Assembly: GCA_016875395.1 (NCBI GenBank)
Contig: VGRF01000031.1
Coordinates: 1 to 51,254, forward strand
From: Deltaproteobacteria bacterium
GTDB lineage: Bacteria > Myxococcota_A > UBA9160 > UBA6930
Length of the DNA stretch: 51,254 bases
Reading direction: 5' to 3'
Both the position numbers and the translations under genes were made by a program. This document shows positions 34,096 to 42,587 of this stretch, piece after piece. The notes below the pieces were generated by a model. It did no database searches. It worked only from the letters and a program-made list of their open reading frames with translations, and had not been told where the DNA came from. The stretch's first letter is position 1. Every line of letters starts with the position of its first letter.

Positions 34096-34908
34096 ATGCG
34101 CAGACTCGAGAACCGCGTCGCGATCGTGACGGGCGGCGGCTCGGGCATCGGGCGTGCGACTGCGCTCGCGCTCGCGCGCGAAGGCGCCGCGGTGCTCGTC
34201 GCCGACATCTCGCGCGAGCGCGCGGAGGAGGTCGCGGCGGAGGTGCGCGCTGCGGGCGGCGCTGCGCGCGCGCGCGTTGCCGACGTTGCGGACGAAGCCT
34301 CGGTCGCGGCGATGGTGGCGGCAGCCGTCGCGGCGTTCGGCGGTCTCGACATCCTCCACAACAACGCCGCTGCGACCGACTGGGCGGTAATGGGCGGCGA
34401 CGGCGAAGTCGCGCAGCTCGACCTCGCGATCTGGGAGCGCACGCTCGCTGTGAACCTGCGTGGCCCGTTTCTCGGTTGCAAGCACGCGATCCCCGCGCTG
34501 CTCGCGCGCGGCCGCGGCGCGATCGTGAACACGTCGTCCGCGTCGGGCCTCACGGGGGACCTCGTGCGCACGGCCTACGGCGTCTCGAAGGCGGGCCTCG
34601 CGGTGCTCACCCAGTCGGTCGCGACGCAGTACGGCAAGCGCGGCATTCGCTGCAACGCGATTGCGCCCGGCGTGATCGAGACGCCCGCGTTGCGCCAGAA
34701 CGTGGCGCCCGAGCAGATCGCGCTGTACGAGCGCCACCACCTGACGCCGCGCCTCGGCTCGCCCGATGACATCGCGAACGCTGTCGTGTTCCTCGCATCC
34801 GACGACGCCGCGTTCATTACGGGGCAAGTGATCTCGGTCGACGGCGGGTTGCTCGCGCACCACCCGACCGTCGCCGAAGTGCGCGGCCTCGCGGAGAAGG
34901 AGCCGTGA
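34096..34908 (+). CDS. SDR family oxidoreductase
   Basis: This 270-residue SDR has VTGGGSGIGRA at 11-21, VADISRERAEE (Asp after strand 2, NAD preference), HNNAAATD, SSASG and catalytic YGVSKAG, then the end motif FITGQVISVDGGLLAHH. It resembles hydroxysteroid or cyclohexanol dehydrogenases. ATG 34096 is 8 bases after the P450 stop, and the stop overlaps the next P450 start (GTGA). The C-terminal tail HPTVAEVRGLAEKEP is longer than usual. Confidence 0.86.
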   Translation: MRRLENRVAIVTGGGSGIGRATALALAREGAAVLVADISRERAEEVAAEVRAAGGAARARVADVADEASVAAMVAAAVAAFGGLDILHNNAAATDWAVMGGDGEVAQLDLAIWERTLAVNLRGPFLGCKHAIPALLARGRGAIVNTSSASGLTGDLVRTAYGVSKAGLAVLTQSVATQYGKRGIRCNAIAPGVIETPALRQNVAPEQIALYERHHLTPRLGSPDDIANAVVFLASDDAAFITGQVISVDGGLLAHHPTVAEVRGLAEKEP

Positions 34909-36104
34909 GCGACTTCGCGTTCGATCCCTTCGACCCGAAGCAGACGCAGCACATGTGGGATCGCCTCGCGCGCATGCGGCGGGAGGCGCCGGTCACGCGG
35001 CCGATTCCCGGCTTCGTGTTCGTCGCGCGCTACCACGACGTGAGGGCGGTGTTCCGCGACACCGTGACGTACTCCGCGCGCGAGGGATTTCGCGGGCCTG
35101 GCGTCGTGCTGCCATACGAAGAGAGCTTCCTCGGCGAGCTCGATCCGCCGGAACACCCGAAGCTGCGCATGCTGATGATGCAGGCGTTTCGCCCTGGCAT
35201 GGAGCGCGCAGCGGAGCCGTTCACGCGCGCGTGGGCGTCGCGCAAGCTCGACGCGATCGCGGCGAAGGGCGGCGGCGATCTCGTCTCCGAGCTCGGGATT
35301 CATCTCCCGCCCGCGGTGACGGCGCACATGCTCGGCATCCCGACCGAGCACATCGAGCGCGTGGGGCAGTGGGGCTTCGAGCTGCTGCACTCGACGTGGC
35401 CGCAGCTGAATCGCACCGAGCGCGGCGAAGGCCTCGGCGGCGCGTTCCCGGAGCTCGCGCAGTTCCTCGACGAGCAGATCGAGCGACGCCGCGAGAGCTC
35501 GAACCCACCCGACGATCTGATCACCCGCATGACGCGCGCCGAAGTCGACGGACGCAAGCTCTCCTCGCTGCAGATCCGCACGCTGTGCGCGAACTGCCTG
35601 CTCGCGAGCCAGAGCACCGCGAACCTCGTGGGCAACTTGCTCTACCGCTTCGCGAGCGACGTCGAGCTCGAGCGCCGCTTGCGCGCGCAGCCGAGCCTAA
35701 TCACTTCCGCGGTCGAAGAGTCGCTGCGCTTCGACGCGCCGGTGCTCTTTCTCTTCCGCACGGCGCGCATCGATCACGAGATCGCCCGCGTGCCGGTGCG
35801 CGCGGGCGAACGCATCATCATGGGCATCGCGTCGGGCAATCGCGACGAGACGGTGTGGGAGCGCGCGGACGAGTTCTGGCTCGAGCGCGACTGGAAGCGC
35901 GCCCCGGAGATCCTCACGTTCGGCCCCGGCCCGCATTTGTGCCTCGGCAACCAGATCGCGCGCATTGAAGCGCGCGTGGTGCTGGAGCTCGTGATCGAGA
36001 AGTTCGCGCCGAGGGCGCTGCGGATGGCAAAGGGCTTCACGCGCGCGCTCGTGCCAATGTTCCTCGAGTACGGACCGGAGAGTCTCGAGGTCGCGATCGA
36101 CTGA
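34905..36104 (+). CDS. Cytochrome P450
   Basis: This 399-residue class I P450 has the thiolate C346 in FGPGPHLCLGN, ExxR in EESLRF, and LDPPEHPKLRMLMMQAF in the C helix. The I-helix stretch is LASQST (233-238), again without the acidic residue before Thr and with Ser in place of Gly. GTG 34905 overlaps the SDR stop. It is not a close duplicate of the P450 at 32900: I-helix and C-helix sequences differ strongly. The two may oxidise different positions of one scaffold. Confidence 0.88.
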   Translation: MSDFAFDPFDPKQTQHMWDRLARMRREAPVTRPIPGFVFVARYHDVRAVFRDTVTYSAREGFRGPGVVLPYEESFLGELDPPEHPKLRMLMMQAFRPGMERAAEPFTRAWASRKLDAIAAKGGGDLVSELGIHLPPAVTAHMLGIPTEHIERVGQWGFELLHSTWPQLNRTERGEGLGGAFPELAQFLDEQIERRRESSNPPDDLITRMTRAEVDGRKLSSLQIRTLCANCLLASQSTANLVGNLLYRFASDVELERRLRAQPSLITSAVEESLRFDAPVLFLFRTARIDHEIARVPVRAGERIIMGIASGNRDETVWERADEFWLERDWKRAPEILTFGPGPHLCLGNQIARIEARVVLELVIEKFAPRALRMAKGFTRALVPMFLEYGPESLEVAID

Positions 36105-36120
36105 GGGCGAAGGAGTGGTG

Positions 36121-36996
36121 ATGCGAGGGCTCGTTGCGCTGGTGTGCGGACTCCTGGTTACGAGCACTGCCATTGCGGAGCCGCCCGCCCAGTACGGATC
36201 GAACCCCGCTGCCGCCGCCACCTTCGTGCACGAGGGCGTGACGCTCTACTTCGAGACTTACGGATCCGGCGAGCCGCTGCTGATCGTGCACGGCAATGGC
36301 GGCAGCATCGCCGACGTCGCGGCGCAGATCGCCCACTTCCAGCGCTCGCGCCGAGTGATCGCGATGGACAGCCGCGATCACGGCCGCTCGAGCGACAGCG
36401 CGGATCCGATCACGTACGAGAGGATGGCCGACGACCTCGCGGCACTGATCGATCACCTCGGCACAGGTCCGGTAGACGTCGTCGGCTGGAGCGATGGTGG
36501 AATCGAGGCGCTGCTGCTCGGCATTCGCCACCCGGCGAAGGTGCGGAAGCTCGTCGCGATGGCTGCGAACCTGAACCCGACCACGCAAGCGGTCCATCCC
36601 GAGACGATTGCCGCTTTCGAGCCGGCGCTCGCGAGCATTCCTGAAGGCGACGATGCGACGCCCGCGCAGCGCCGCGAGCGCAAGACGTTCGAGCTCGTCT
36701 TCCGCGAGCCGAACATCGCGCCGGCGGCACTCGCCGCGATCGCGGCTCCGACGCTCGTGATCGCGGGCGACCACGATCTGATCCGCGACGAGCACACGGT
36801 CGAGATTTTTCAGCATCTCCCGAACGCGCAGCTCGCGATTCTTCCGAACGCGACGCACTTCGTACCCTACGACGATCCCGCGACGTTCAACGCCGTCGTC
36901 GAGCGCTTTCTCGTCACGCCGTTCGTGAAGCGCGACCGCGCCAAGGATGCGCTCGATTCGCTCGCGCGGATGCGTGCGAGTGCAGCGAGACCATAG
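36121..36996 (+). CDS. Exported alpha/beta hydrolase
   Basis: This 291-residue alpha/beta hydrolase has a signal peptide (MRGLVALVCGLLVTSTAIAE). The oxyanion region is LLIVHGNGGS, the nucleophile elbow VVGWSDGG, the acid in VIAGDHDLI and the histidine in NATHFVPY. ATG 36121 is preferred over two in-frame GTG codons because AAGGAG lies five bases before it. It is the only exported enzyme in the operon and may free the substrate from an ester or process it outside the cytoplasm. The P450 stop is 16 bases upstream. Confidence 0.85.
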   Translation: MRGLVALVCGLLVTSTAIAEPPAQYGSNPAAAATFVHEGVTLYFETYGSGEPLLIVHGNGGSIADVAAQIAHFQRSRRVIAMDSRDHGRSSDSADPITYERMADDLAALIDHLGTGPVDVVGWSDGGIEALLLGIRHPAKVRKLVAMAANLNPTTQAVHPETIAAFEPALASIPEGDDATPAQRRERKTFELVFREPNIAPAALAAIAAPTLVIAGDHDLIRDEHTVEIFQHLPNAQLAILPNATHFVPYDDPATFNAVVERFLVTPFVKRDRAKDALDSLARMRASAARP

Positions 36997-37005
36997 GAGG
37001 CGCGG

Positions 37006-37809
37006 ATGAGCGACGAGATCCTCTACGAAGTCGCCGATCCCGTCGCGACGATTCGCCTGAATCGCCCCGACAAGCTGAACGCGCTCACCTACCCGATGCT
37101 GCGCGCGCTGCGCGCCGCGGTGGACGACGCGGCGGCCGACCCGCGCGTGGTCGGCATCGTGATCACGGGCAACGGCCGCGGCTTCTGCGCGGGGCTCGAT
37201 GCGAGCGTGCTCGCGGCGACGTCGTCGCAGGGCAGCGCCGCGCGCACGAGCGTCGCCGAGGGCGAGCTGCCGGGGCTCGTGAGCTACCTGCTGCGCGTGC
37301 CGAAGCCGGTGATCGCGGCGGTGAACGGCCCCGCCGCGGGCGGCGGCTTCGTGCTCGCGTGCATGAGCGACGTGCGCTTCGCCTCGACCGAGGCGTCGTT
37401 CACCACGGTTTTTTCGAAGCGTGGCCTGATCTCGGAGCACGGGACGAGTTGGATTCTGCCGCGCTTGTTAGGGGCGGGCCGCGCGCTCGAGCTGCTGTGG
37501 AGCTCGCGCAAGGTGAGTGCGGAGGAGGCGCTGCGCATCGGGCTCGTCGAGTTCGTGACGCCGCCCGCGGAGCTGGTCGAGCGCGCGCAGGCGTTCGTGC
37601 GCGAGCTCGCCGCGAACGTGTCGCCCGGCTCGCTGCGCGAGACGAAGCGGCTGGTGTACGACCATCTCGGGATGGGCGTCGAGCCCGCGCTGCACGATGC
37701 GGACGCCGCGCAGTGGCGTGCGCTCGATCGCCCCGACGCGCTCGAAGGCGCGCAGTCGTATCTCGAGAAGCGGCCGCCAAAGTTTGCGCGGATTCCGGAG
37801 AAGAAGTGA
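37006..37809 (+). CDS. Enoyl-CoA hydratase/isomerase (crotonase) family protein
   Basis: This 267-residue crotonase has RLNRPDKLNALTYPM, the oxyanion-hole glycine in GNGRGFCAGLD and AAVNGPAAGGGF. The two glutamates of enoyl-CoA hydratase are replaced (GGFVLA and TVFSKRG). A glutamate is present in GLISEHGTSWILPRL, the site used by delta3-delta2-enoyl-CoA isomerases. It is therefore more likely an isomerase or other crotonase than a hydratase. AGGAGGCGCGG precedes ATG 37006. The stop overlaps the next start in TGATG. Confidence 0.85.
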   Translation: MSDEILYEVADPVATIRLNRPDKLNALTYPMLRALRAAVDDAAADPRVVGIVITGNGRGFCAGLDASVLAATSSQGSAARTSVAEGELPGLVSYLLRVPKPVIAAVNGPAAGGGFVLACMSDVRFASTEASFTTVFSKRGLISEHGTSWILPRLLGAGRALELLWSSRKVSAEEALRIGLVEFVTPPAELVERAQAFVRELAANVSPGSLRETKRLVYDHLGMGVEPALHDADAAQWRALDRPDALEGAQSYLEKRPPKFARIPEKK

Positions 37810-38600
37810 TGGGCGCGTACGAGACGATTCTTTTCGAAGCGAAGGACGGCGTCGGCACGCTCACGCTGAATCGCCCCGAGCGCCTCAACGCGATGACGAA
37901 TCGCATGGTGCGCGAGACGACCGCGGCGCTGCGCGAGATCGCGCGCGACGCGAGCGTGCGCGTGCTCGTGCTGACGGGCGCAGGCCGCGGCTTCTGCCCC
38001 GGCGCGGACCTGAATCACTTCACGTCGGGGGAGGCAGCCCACGACGAAGCGATCGGCGAAACCGACTTCGAGGCGGCGCTGCTGATGCACGAGATGCCGC
38101 AGGTGACCCTCGCCGCGATCAACGGCGCCTGCGCAGGGGCAGGCTTCGGCTGGGCGTGCGCGTGCGATCTGCGCGTGGCGGCGGAGTCGGCGACGCTGAA
38201 CAGCGCGTTCCTGCGGGTTGCCTCCGCGGGCGACATGGCGGGGCCGTGGTCGCTGCCGCGCATCGTCGGCGCCGCGAAGGCGCGCGAGCTGTACTTCCTA
38301 CCCAACAAGTTCCCTGCGGCGGAAGCGCTCCGCATCGGGCTCGTGGCGCGCGTGTTCCCCGACGCGAGCTTCCGCAGCGAGGTCGCGGCGATCGCAGGCG
38401 AGCTCGCGAGCGCGTCGCCGGCGGCGCTGCGCGGCATGAAGGCGAACTTCGTCGATGCGGAGAAGCTCGGGCTCGCGGACTATCTGCGGCTCGAATCGCG
38501 GCGGCACCAACAGATCATGTCGGGCCCCGACTCGAAGGAGGCGTTCCGCGCGTTCCTCGAGAAGCGTAAGCCCGACTTCACGCGAGGAGGCAAGTCATGA
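37809..38600 (+). CDS. Enoyl-CoA hydratase/isomerase (crotonase) family protein
   Basis: This 263-residue crotonase is adjacent to and related to the previous one. It has TLNRPERLNAMTNRMV, GAGRGFCPGADLNHF and AAINGACAGAGFGWACACDL. Both hydratase glutamates are absent; the isomerase-type position reads SAGDMAGPWSLPRI, offering Asp instead of Glu. The reaction may be isomerisation, dehydration or hydrolysis of a CoA ester. The start overlaps the upstream stop, and the stop overlaps the VOC start (ATGA). Confidence 0.85.
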   Translation: MGAYETILFEAKDGVGTLTLNRPERLNAMTNRMVRETTAALREIARDASVRVLVLTGAGRGFCPGADLNHFTSGEAAHDEAIGETDFEAALLMHEMPQVTLAAINGACAGAGFGWACACDLRVAAESATLNSAFLRVASAGDMAGPWSLPRIVGAAKARELYFLPNKFPAAEALRIGLVARVFPDASFRSEVAAIAGELASASPAALRGMKANFVDAEKLGLADYLRLESRRHQQIMSGPDSKEAFRAFLEKRKPDFTRGGKS

Positions 38601-39358
38601 CGCTCTGGGTTCGGCAGATCGCGCTCGTCGCACACGACCGCGACAAGGTGGTGGAAGACTTCCGCGCGGTGCTCGGACTCGAGGTCGGCTTCGTCGATCC
38701 CGGCGTCGGCCAGTTCGGCTTGCACAACGCGCTGCTTCCCGTCGGCGGGCAGTTCATCGAGATCGTGGCGCCGGTGAAGGACGGCACCACGGCGGGCCGC
38801 TACCTCGAGCGGCGGCGCGGCGACGGCGGCTACATGGTGATCCTGCAGTGCAGCGATCACGCGCCCGTGAAGAAGCGCGCCGCCGATCTCGCGCTTCGCA
38901 AGGTGCTCGAGTTCGACGAGCACGCCTACTCGTGCATGCAGTTTCATCCGCGCGATACCGGGGGCTCGTTCCTCGAAGTCGACTGCCATCGCGGCAGCAC
39001 GCCGCCGTACGGGCCGTGGTCTCCGGCGGGCAAGCGCTGGCGAGACGCGGTGCGCACCGAGCGCGTGTTCGGCATCGCCGGGGCGGAAGTGCAGGGCCCC
39101 GAGCCCGCGAAGCTCGCGGCGCGCTGGAGCGAGATCCTCGAGCTGCCCGTAACAAGCGAGGCCGGCGTGCCCACACTCACGCTCGCGAACGGCACGATCC
39201 GCTTCGTGCGCGACGCCGATGGCCGCGGCGAGGGTCTCGGCGGCATCGACCTGATCGCCGCGGATCGCGCGCGCGTGCTCGTCGCGGCGCGCGACCGCGG
39301 CGTGCTCGGCGACGGCGACGTGATCGGCATCTGCGGGATGCGCGTGCGGCTGGTGTGA
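38597..39358 (+). CDS. VOC/glyoxalase-like protein
   Basis: This 253-residue protein has two VOC-like halves. The N-terminal half begins VRQIALVAHDRDKVVEDFRA and includes GGQFIEIVAPV. The C-terminal half includes MQFHPRDTGGSFLEVDCHRG and later LTLANGTIRFVRD. His and Glu residues suited to metal binding are present (FHP, FLEVD). The length fits glyoxalase-like domain proteins rather than single-module VOCs. It is translationally coupled on both sides, which suggests a role in the same pathway, such as isomerisation or ring cleavage. The substrate is unknown. Confidence 0.78.
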   Translation: MTLWVRQIALVAHDRDKVVEDFRAVLGLEVGFVDPGVGQFGLHNALLPVGGQFIEIVAPVKDGTTAGRYLERRRGDGGYMVILQCSDHAPVKKRAADLALRKVLEFDEHAYSCMQFHPRDTGGSFLEVDCHRGSTPPYGPWSPAGKRWRDAVRTERVFGIAGAEVQGPEPAKLAARWSEILELPVTSEAGVPTLTLANGTIRFVRDADGRGEGLGGIDLIAADRARVLVAARDRGVLGDGDVIGICGMRVRLV

Positions 39359-40476
39359 TGGAACCGCTCGCGCTCCCCATAACAACCGAGACGCTCGCGA
39401 CCGCAGCACTGATGTTCTGGGGCTTCGTGCTCGCGATGTTCCTCGGCGCGCGCTTTTTGCCCGGCATCGAGCGCATGGGCTACCCGCAGCCCGACGGCAC
39501 GCGGAAGCCCTACACGCTGACGGGCATGACGCTGTTCTTCCTGAGCCACATCGTCGCCGCGGTCGCGGTGCTCGGGTTCGACGTGTCGCTGGCGCCGATC
39601 GCGCGCCACTTCTGGCCGCTGCTCGTGGTCGCGCTCGCGTCGTCGACGCTCATCACGCTCGCGCTGCTCGCGTGGGGGCGCCGCGCGGGGCCCGTCTGCC
39701 GCAGCCCCGAGAGCACCACGCTCCCGCTGCCCGAGAGCGTGAAGACGTTCTGGTTCGGCAACGAGTGCAACCCCGAGTGGTTCGGCGTCGACCTGAAGAT
39801 GTTCTTCTATCACCCCTCGCTGATCGGCGCGTACGCGATGAGCGTGTCGTTCGCGTTCGCGCAGTGGGAGCGTCACGGCGTCGTCACGCCGCAGATGCTG
39901 TGCCTGTGCTTCTTCTGGTTCACCTACGTGTTCAGCCACTACGTGAAAGAAGAGTTCATGCTCTCCACCTGGGACGTGATGGCCGAGAACTTCGGCTTCA
40001 TGCTCGTGTGGGGTGACCTCACGTACGTGCCGTTCCTGTACTCGCTGCCCGCGTGGTGGATGGTCGACGCGACCGCGCCGTTCGGAACCGGCGCGCTCGT
40101 CGCTCTCGTCGCGTTCCACTTCGCGGCGCTCATGGTGTTCCGCCAGTCGAACTGGCAGAAGGAGCGCTTCAAGCAGAACCCGAGCGCGCCGATTTGGGGG
40201 AGGCCGCCGCGCGTCGTGGGCGGGAAGCTGCTCGCGAGTGGTTATTGGGGAATCGGGCGCAAGATCAACTACACGGGCGAGATCCTCGTGTATGTCTCGT
40301 TCGCGCTGTGCGCGGGCCTCTCCTCGCCGGGGCCGTTCTTGCTGCCGCTCGCGCTGCTGGCGCTGCTCACGCACCGCGCGCACCGCGACGACAAGCGCTG
40401 CCGCGAGAAGTACGGGGCGCTGTGGACGGAGTACGGGCAGATCGCGACGTGGCGCGTGATTCCGGGGATCTACTGA
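39358..40476 (+). CDS. ERG4/ERG24-family sterol reductase-like membrane protein
   Basis: This 372-residue polytopic protein has about eight or nine membrane segments. The C-terminal signature of sterol C14/C24(28) and delta-7 reductases is clear: GYWGIGRKINYTGEILVY, then RDDKRCREKYGALWTEYG and WRVIPGIY. The middle NPEWFGVDLKMFFYHPSLIG also fits the family (xxxDWKxFxExRPG in eukaryotes). Such enzymes use NADPH to reduce a sterol double bond. Bacterial copies are known but uncommon, and this one closes a ten-gene operon with two P450s. The start overlaps the VOC stop (TGATG). Reduction of a sterol, a triterpenoid or another polycyclic enone are all possible. Confidence 0.86.
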   Translation: MEPLALPITTETLATAALMFWGFVLAMFLGARFLPGIERMGYPQPDGTRKPYTLTGMTLFFLSHIVAAVAVLGFDVSLAPIARHFWPLLVVALASSTLITLALLAWGRRAGPVCRSPESTTLPLPESVKTFWFGNECNPEWFGVDLKMFFYHPSLIGAYAMSVSFAFAQWERHGVVTPQMLCLCFFWFTYVFSHYVKEEFMLSTWDVMAENFGFMLVWGDLTYVPFLYSLPAWWMVDATAPFGTGALVALVAFHFAALMVFRQSNWQKERFKQNPSAPIWGRPPRVVGGKLLASGYWGIGRKINYTGEILVYVSFALCAGLSSPGPFLLPLALLALLTHRAHRDDKRCREKYGALWTEYGQIATWRVIPGIY

Positions 40477-40576
40477 CGCGCATCGCGTGACGCTCTGACA
40501 GCCGCTGGTCGGTAAACCAACCTTCGGGGTGACGACTCGTCCTGCCTCGACATCCTTCCTCGCGAAGGAGAATCCC

Positions 40577-40945
40577 ATGCAGATCGACAGGGTGTACGAG
40601 ATCGCGATTCCGGTGCGAGACCTGCCGCGCGCGGAGAAGTTCTACCGCGAGGTGCTCGGCTTCGAGGTGGGCCTGCGCGACGAGCGGCGGCCCTGGGTGT
40701 TTCTGCGCATCGGCGGCAGCGGGGGAATGATCGTGTTGCAGGAGACCCCGGCGGAGTTCGCGCCGCTGCACTTCGCGTTCACGGTCGCGCGCGACGTGAT
40801 TGGGGCGCTCGCGCAAGAGCTGAAGACCCGCGGCGTCGCAGCGAGCGGGCCGCACTTCCACGCCTGGATGCCTGCGCAATCGGTGTACTTCGCGGACCCC
40901 GACGGCCACGCGCTCGAGCTGTGCGCGCCGGGTGAGGCGCCGTAG
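40577..40945 (+). CDS. Single-module VOC family protein
   Basis: This 122-residue protein begins MQIDRVYEIAIPVRDLPRAE with KFYREVLGFEVGL, the classic glyoxalase I-fold opening. MIVLQETP, LHFAFTV and FADPDGHALELC follow. The final Glu and the central His are placed for metal binding across a homodimer. ATG 40577 follows GAAGGAG. It is separated by 100 bases from the sterol-reductase-like gene, so it may have its own promoter, and it is convergent with the amidohydrolase gene 9 bases away. Confidence 0.83.
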   Translation: MQIDRVYEIAIPVRDLPRAEKFYREVLGFEVGLRDERRPWVFLRIGGSGGMIVLQETPAEFAPLHFAFTVARDVIGALAQELKTRGVAASGPHFHAWMPAQSVYFADPDGHALELCAPGEAP

Positions 40946-40954
40946 GCCCGCGCG

Positions 40955-42184
40955 CTAGTTCCGCGCTCCCGCCCAGCGTCCGTCCTTCATCACGCGCAGC
41001 CGCGAGCGCTCTTGCAGGACGCGCACGTCTGCGAGCGGATCGCCGTCGACGACGACGAGATCCGCGAATGAGCCGGGCGCGAGCGTGCCGACGCGGCCGC
41101 GCGGATCGAAGGCGAGGCCGCCGTTGCGCGTCGCGCACAGCAGCGCCTCGGAGGGTCTCATCGAGAACAGCTCGACGAAGTACTCGAGGTCGCGGGCGTA
41201 GGTGCCGTGCGGCGCGATGCTGATTCCATAATCACCGCCGACCACGAGCCGCACTTCGGCGCGACGCAGCTTCGCCACGGTCGCGATCGTCGCCTCGACT
41301 TCAGCCGCGTAGCCCTGCGCGCGAATCGTCTCCTTCGAGACGCCGAGGCTCTCGTGCTGCGCGAGGTACTGCACCTCCCATGCGATCGCGGGGCCCACGA
41401 ACACGCGCTCGCGATTCGCCGCGAGCAGCTCCACCGCTTCGTCGTCGAGATAGTTCGCGTGGCCGATCAGGTCGACGCCAGCGCGCACGGCTTGCTTCAC
41501 CGCCGCGGCCGAGCGCGCGTGGCACGCGACGCGCATGCGGCGCCGGTGCGCCTCGTCGACGATCGCAGCGACTTCCTCGTCGCAGAACGAGAGCTCGCCG
41601 GGCGGGCAGGTGGGATTGATCGCCTCGCCGTCGATGAAGATCTTCACGATGTCGACGCGCGCGCGGCGCTGCTCGCGGACGGCTTGGCGCAGCGCCCACG
41701 GGCCGTCGGCGATTTGGCTGAGACCGCCCTTGTTATCGACGTTGCTCGCGGTCGCGCCCAGATCGCGGCCCGCGGCGAGCAGGCGCGGGCCCTCGATGCG
41801 GCCCGCGTTGATCGCGTCGCGCAGAGCGACGTCGATGGCGTAGGTCGAGCCGAAGCTCACCGCGGAGGTGAAGCCCGCGCCGAGCATCAGGCCCGCGTTG
41901 CGCACGGCGGTGATCGTCGACTCCTCCACGGGCGTCTGTCCGAGCGCGAACGGGCTCGCATCGGCGAAGGAGAGGTGCGCGTGCGTCTCGGTCATGCCGG
42001 GCATCACGAACTGCCCGCGCACGTCGACCTGCTCCGCATTCGGCGGCACGGCCGGGAGCCCGCTCTGCGCGCCCGCGTAGCGGATCGTGTTGCCCGAGAT
42101 CCACACCGCGCCGTCCGGGATCGCGCGCTCGTCCAGCGCGGTGAACAGCTTGGCGTGTGAGAGGACGATGTCGCGTGCGCTCAT
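40955..42184 (-). CDS. Amidohydrolase family protein (imidazolonepropionase/prolidase-like)
   Basis: This 409-residue metal-dependent amidohydrolase carries its metal ligands in order: THAHLSF (HxH), VKIFIDGEA (carboxylated Lys candidate), VACHARS (His), LIGHANYL (His) and VGGDYGIS (Asp). FADLVVVDGDPLADV near the end is the usual closing strand of the small composite beta domain. It hydrolyses C-N bonds of a cyclic amide, lactam or peptide-like compound. It is the last gene of a minus-strand operon with ABM and NHL genes. Confidence 0.87.
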   Translation of the reverse strand: MSARDIVLSHAKLFTALDERAIPDGAVWISGNTIRYAGAQSGLPAVPPNAEQVDVRGQFVMPGMTETHAHLSFADASPFALGQTPVEESTITAVRNAGLMLGAGFTSAVSFGSTYAIDVALRDAINAGRIEGPRLLAAGRDLGATASNVDNKGGLSQIADGPWALRQAVREQRRARVDIVKIFIDGEAINPTCPPGELSFCDEEVAAIVDEAHRRRMRVACHARSAAAVKQAVRAGVDLIGHANYLDDEAVELLAANRERVFVGPAIAWEVQYLAQHESLGVSKETIRAQGYAAEVEATIATVAKLRRAEVRLVVGGDYGISIAPHGTYARDLEYFVELFSMRPSEALLCATRNGGLAFDPRGRVGTLAPGSFADLVVVDGDPLADVRVLQERSRLRVMKDGRWAGARN

Positions 42185-42224
42185 GCCGAGGCTCCGTTGT
42201 CAGGCGTCGCGTCGCCTCGCCTGC

Positions 42225-42572
42225 TCAGTCTGCGAAGAACTTCGTCTTCTTCTCGCCATTCGGGCCGTACACCGGCTCGCCACGCTCGACGAGATACGCC
42301 TGGTTGATGCTCTCGAGAATGCCTGCGCTGCCGAGCACCTCGACCATCTTCGCGTAGTTCGGGTGCTTGAAGTGCGCGGCGAGGCTGTCGCCGTCGTCCC
42401 ACAGCTCGTAGACCTGGATGCGCGTCGGCACCGACGGATCGGCAGCGAAGCAGTAGTCGCGACAGCCCTTCTCCTCTTGGCGCGTGGCGAGCTGCACGGG
42501 CGCGGTCAGCGCGACGGCGCGGTCGCGATCGGCCTGGGTGGCGAAACGAAGTGCGGCGACGACGATGATCAC
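42225..42572 (-). CDS. Antibiotic biosynthesis monooxygenase (ABM)-fold protein
   Basis: This 115-residue protein has the dimeric alpha-beta barrel of ABM proteins: MIIVVAALRFATQADRDRA, CRDYCFAADPSVPTRIQVYE, LWDDGDSLAAHFKHPNYAKM. Members include quinol or anthrone monooxygenases without cofactor and haem-degrading enzymes, while many have no known activity. Spacing is 15 bases to the upstream NHL gene and 40 bases to the downstream amidohydrolase. It is probably an accessory enzyme in the same pathway. Confidence 0.82.
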   Translation of the reverse strand: MIIVVAALRFATQADRDRAVALTAPVQLATRQEEKGCRDYCFAADPSVPTRIQVYELWDDGDSLAAHFKHPNYAKMVEVLGSAGILESINQAYLVERGEPVYGPNGEKKTKFFAD

Positions 42573-42587
42573 GAGTGCTCCTAGTTG

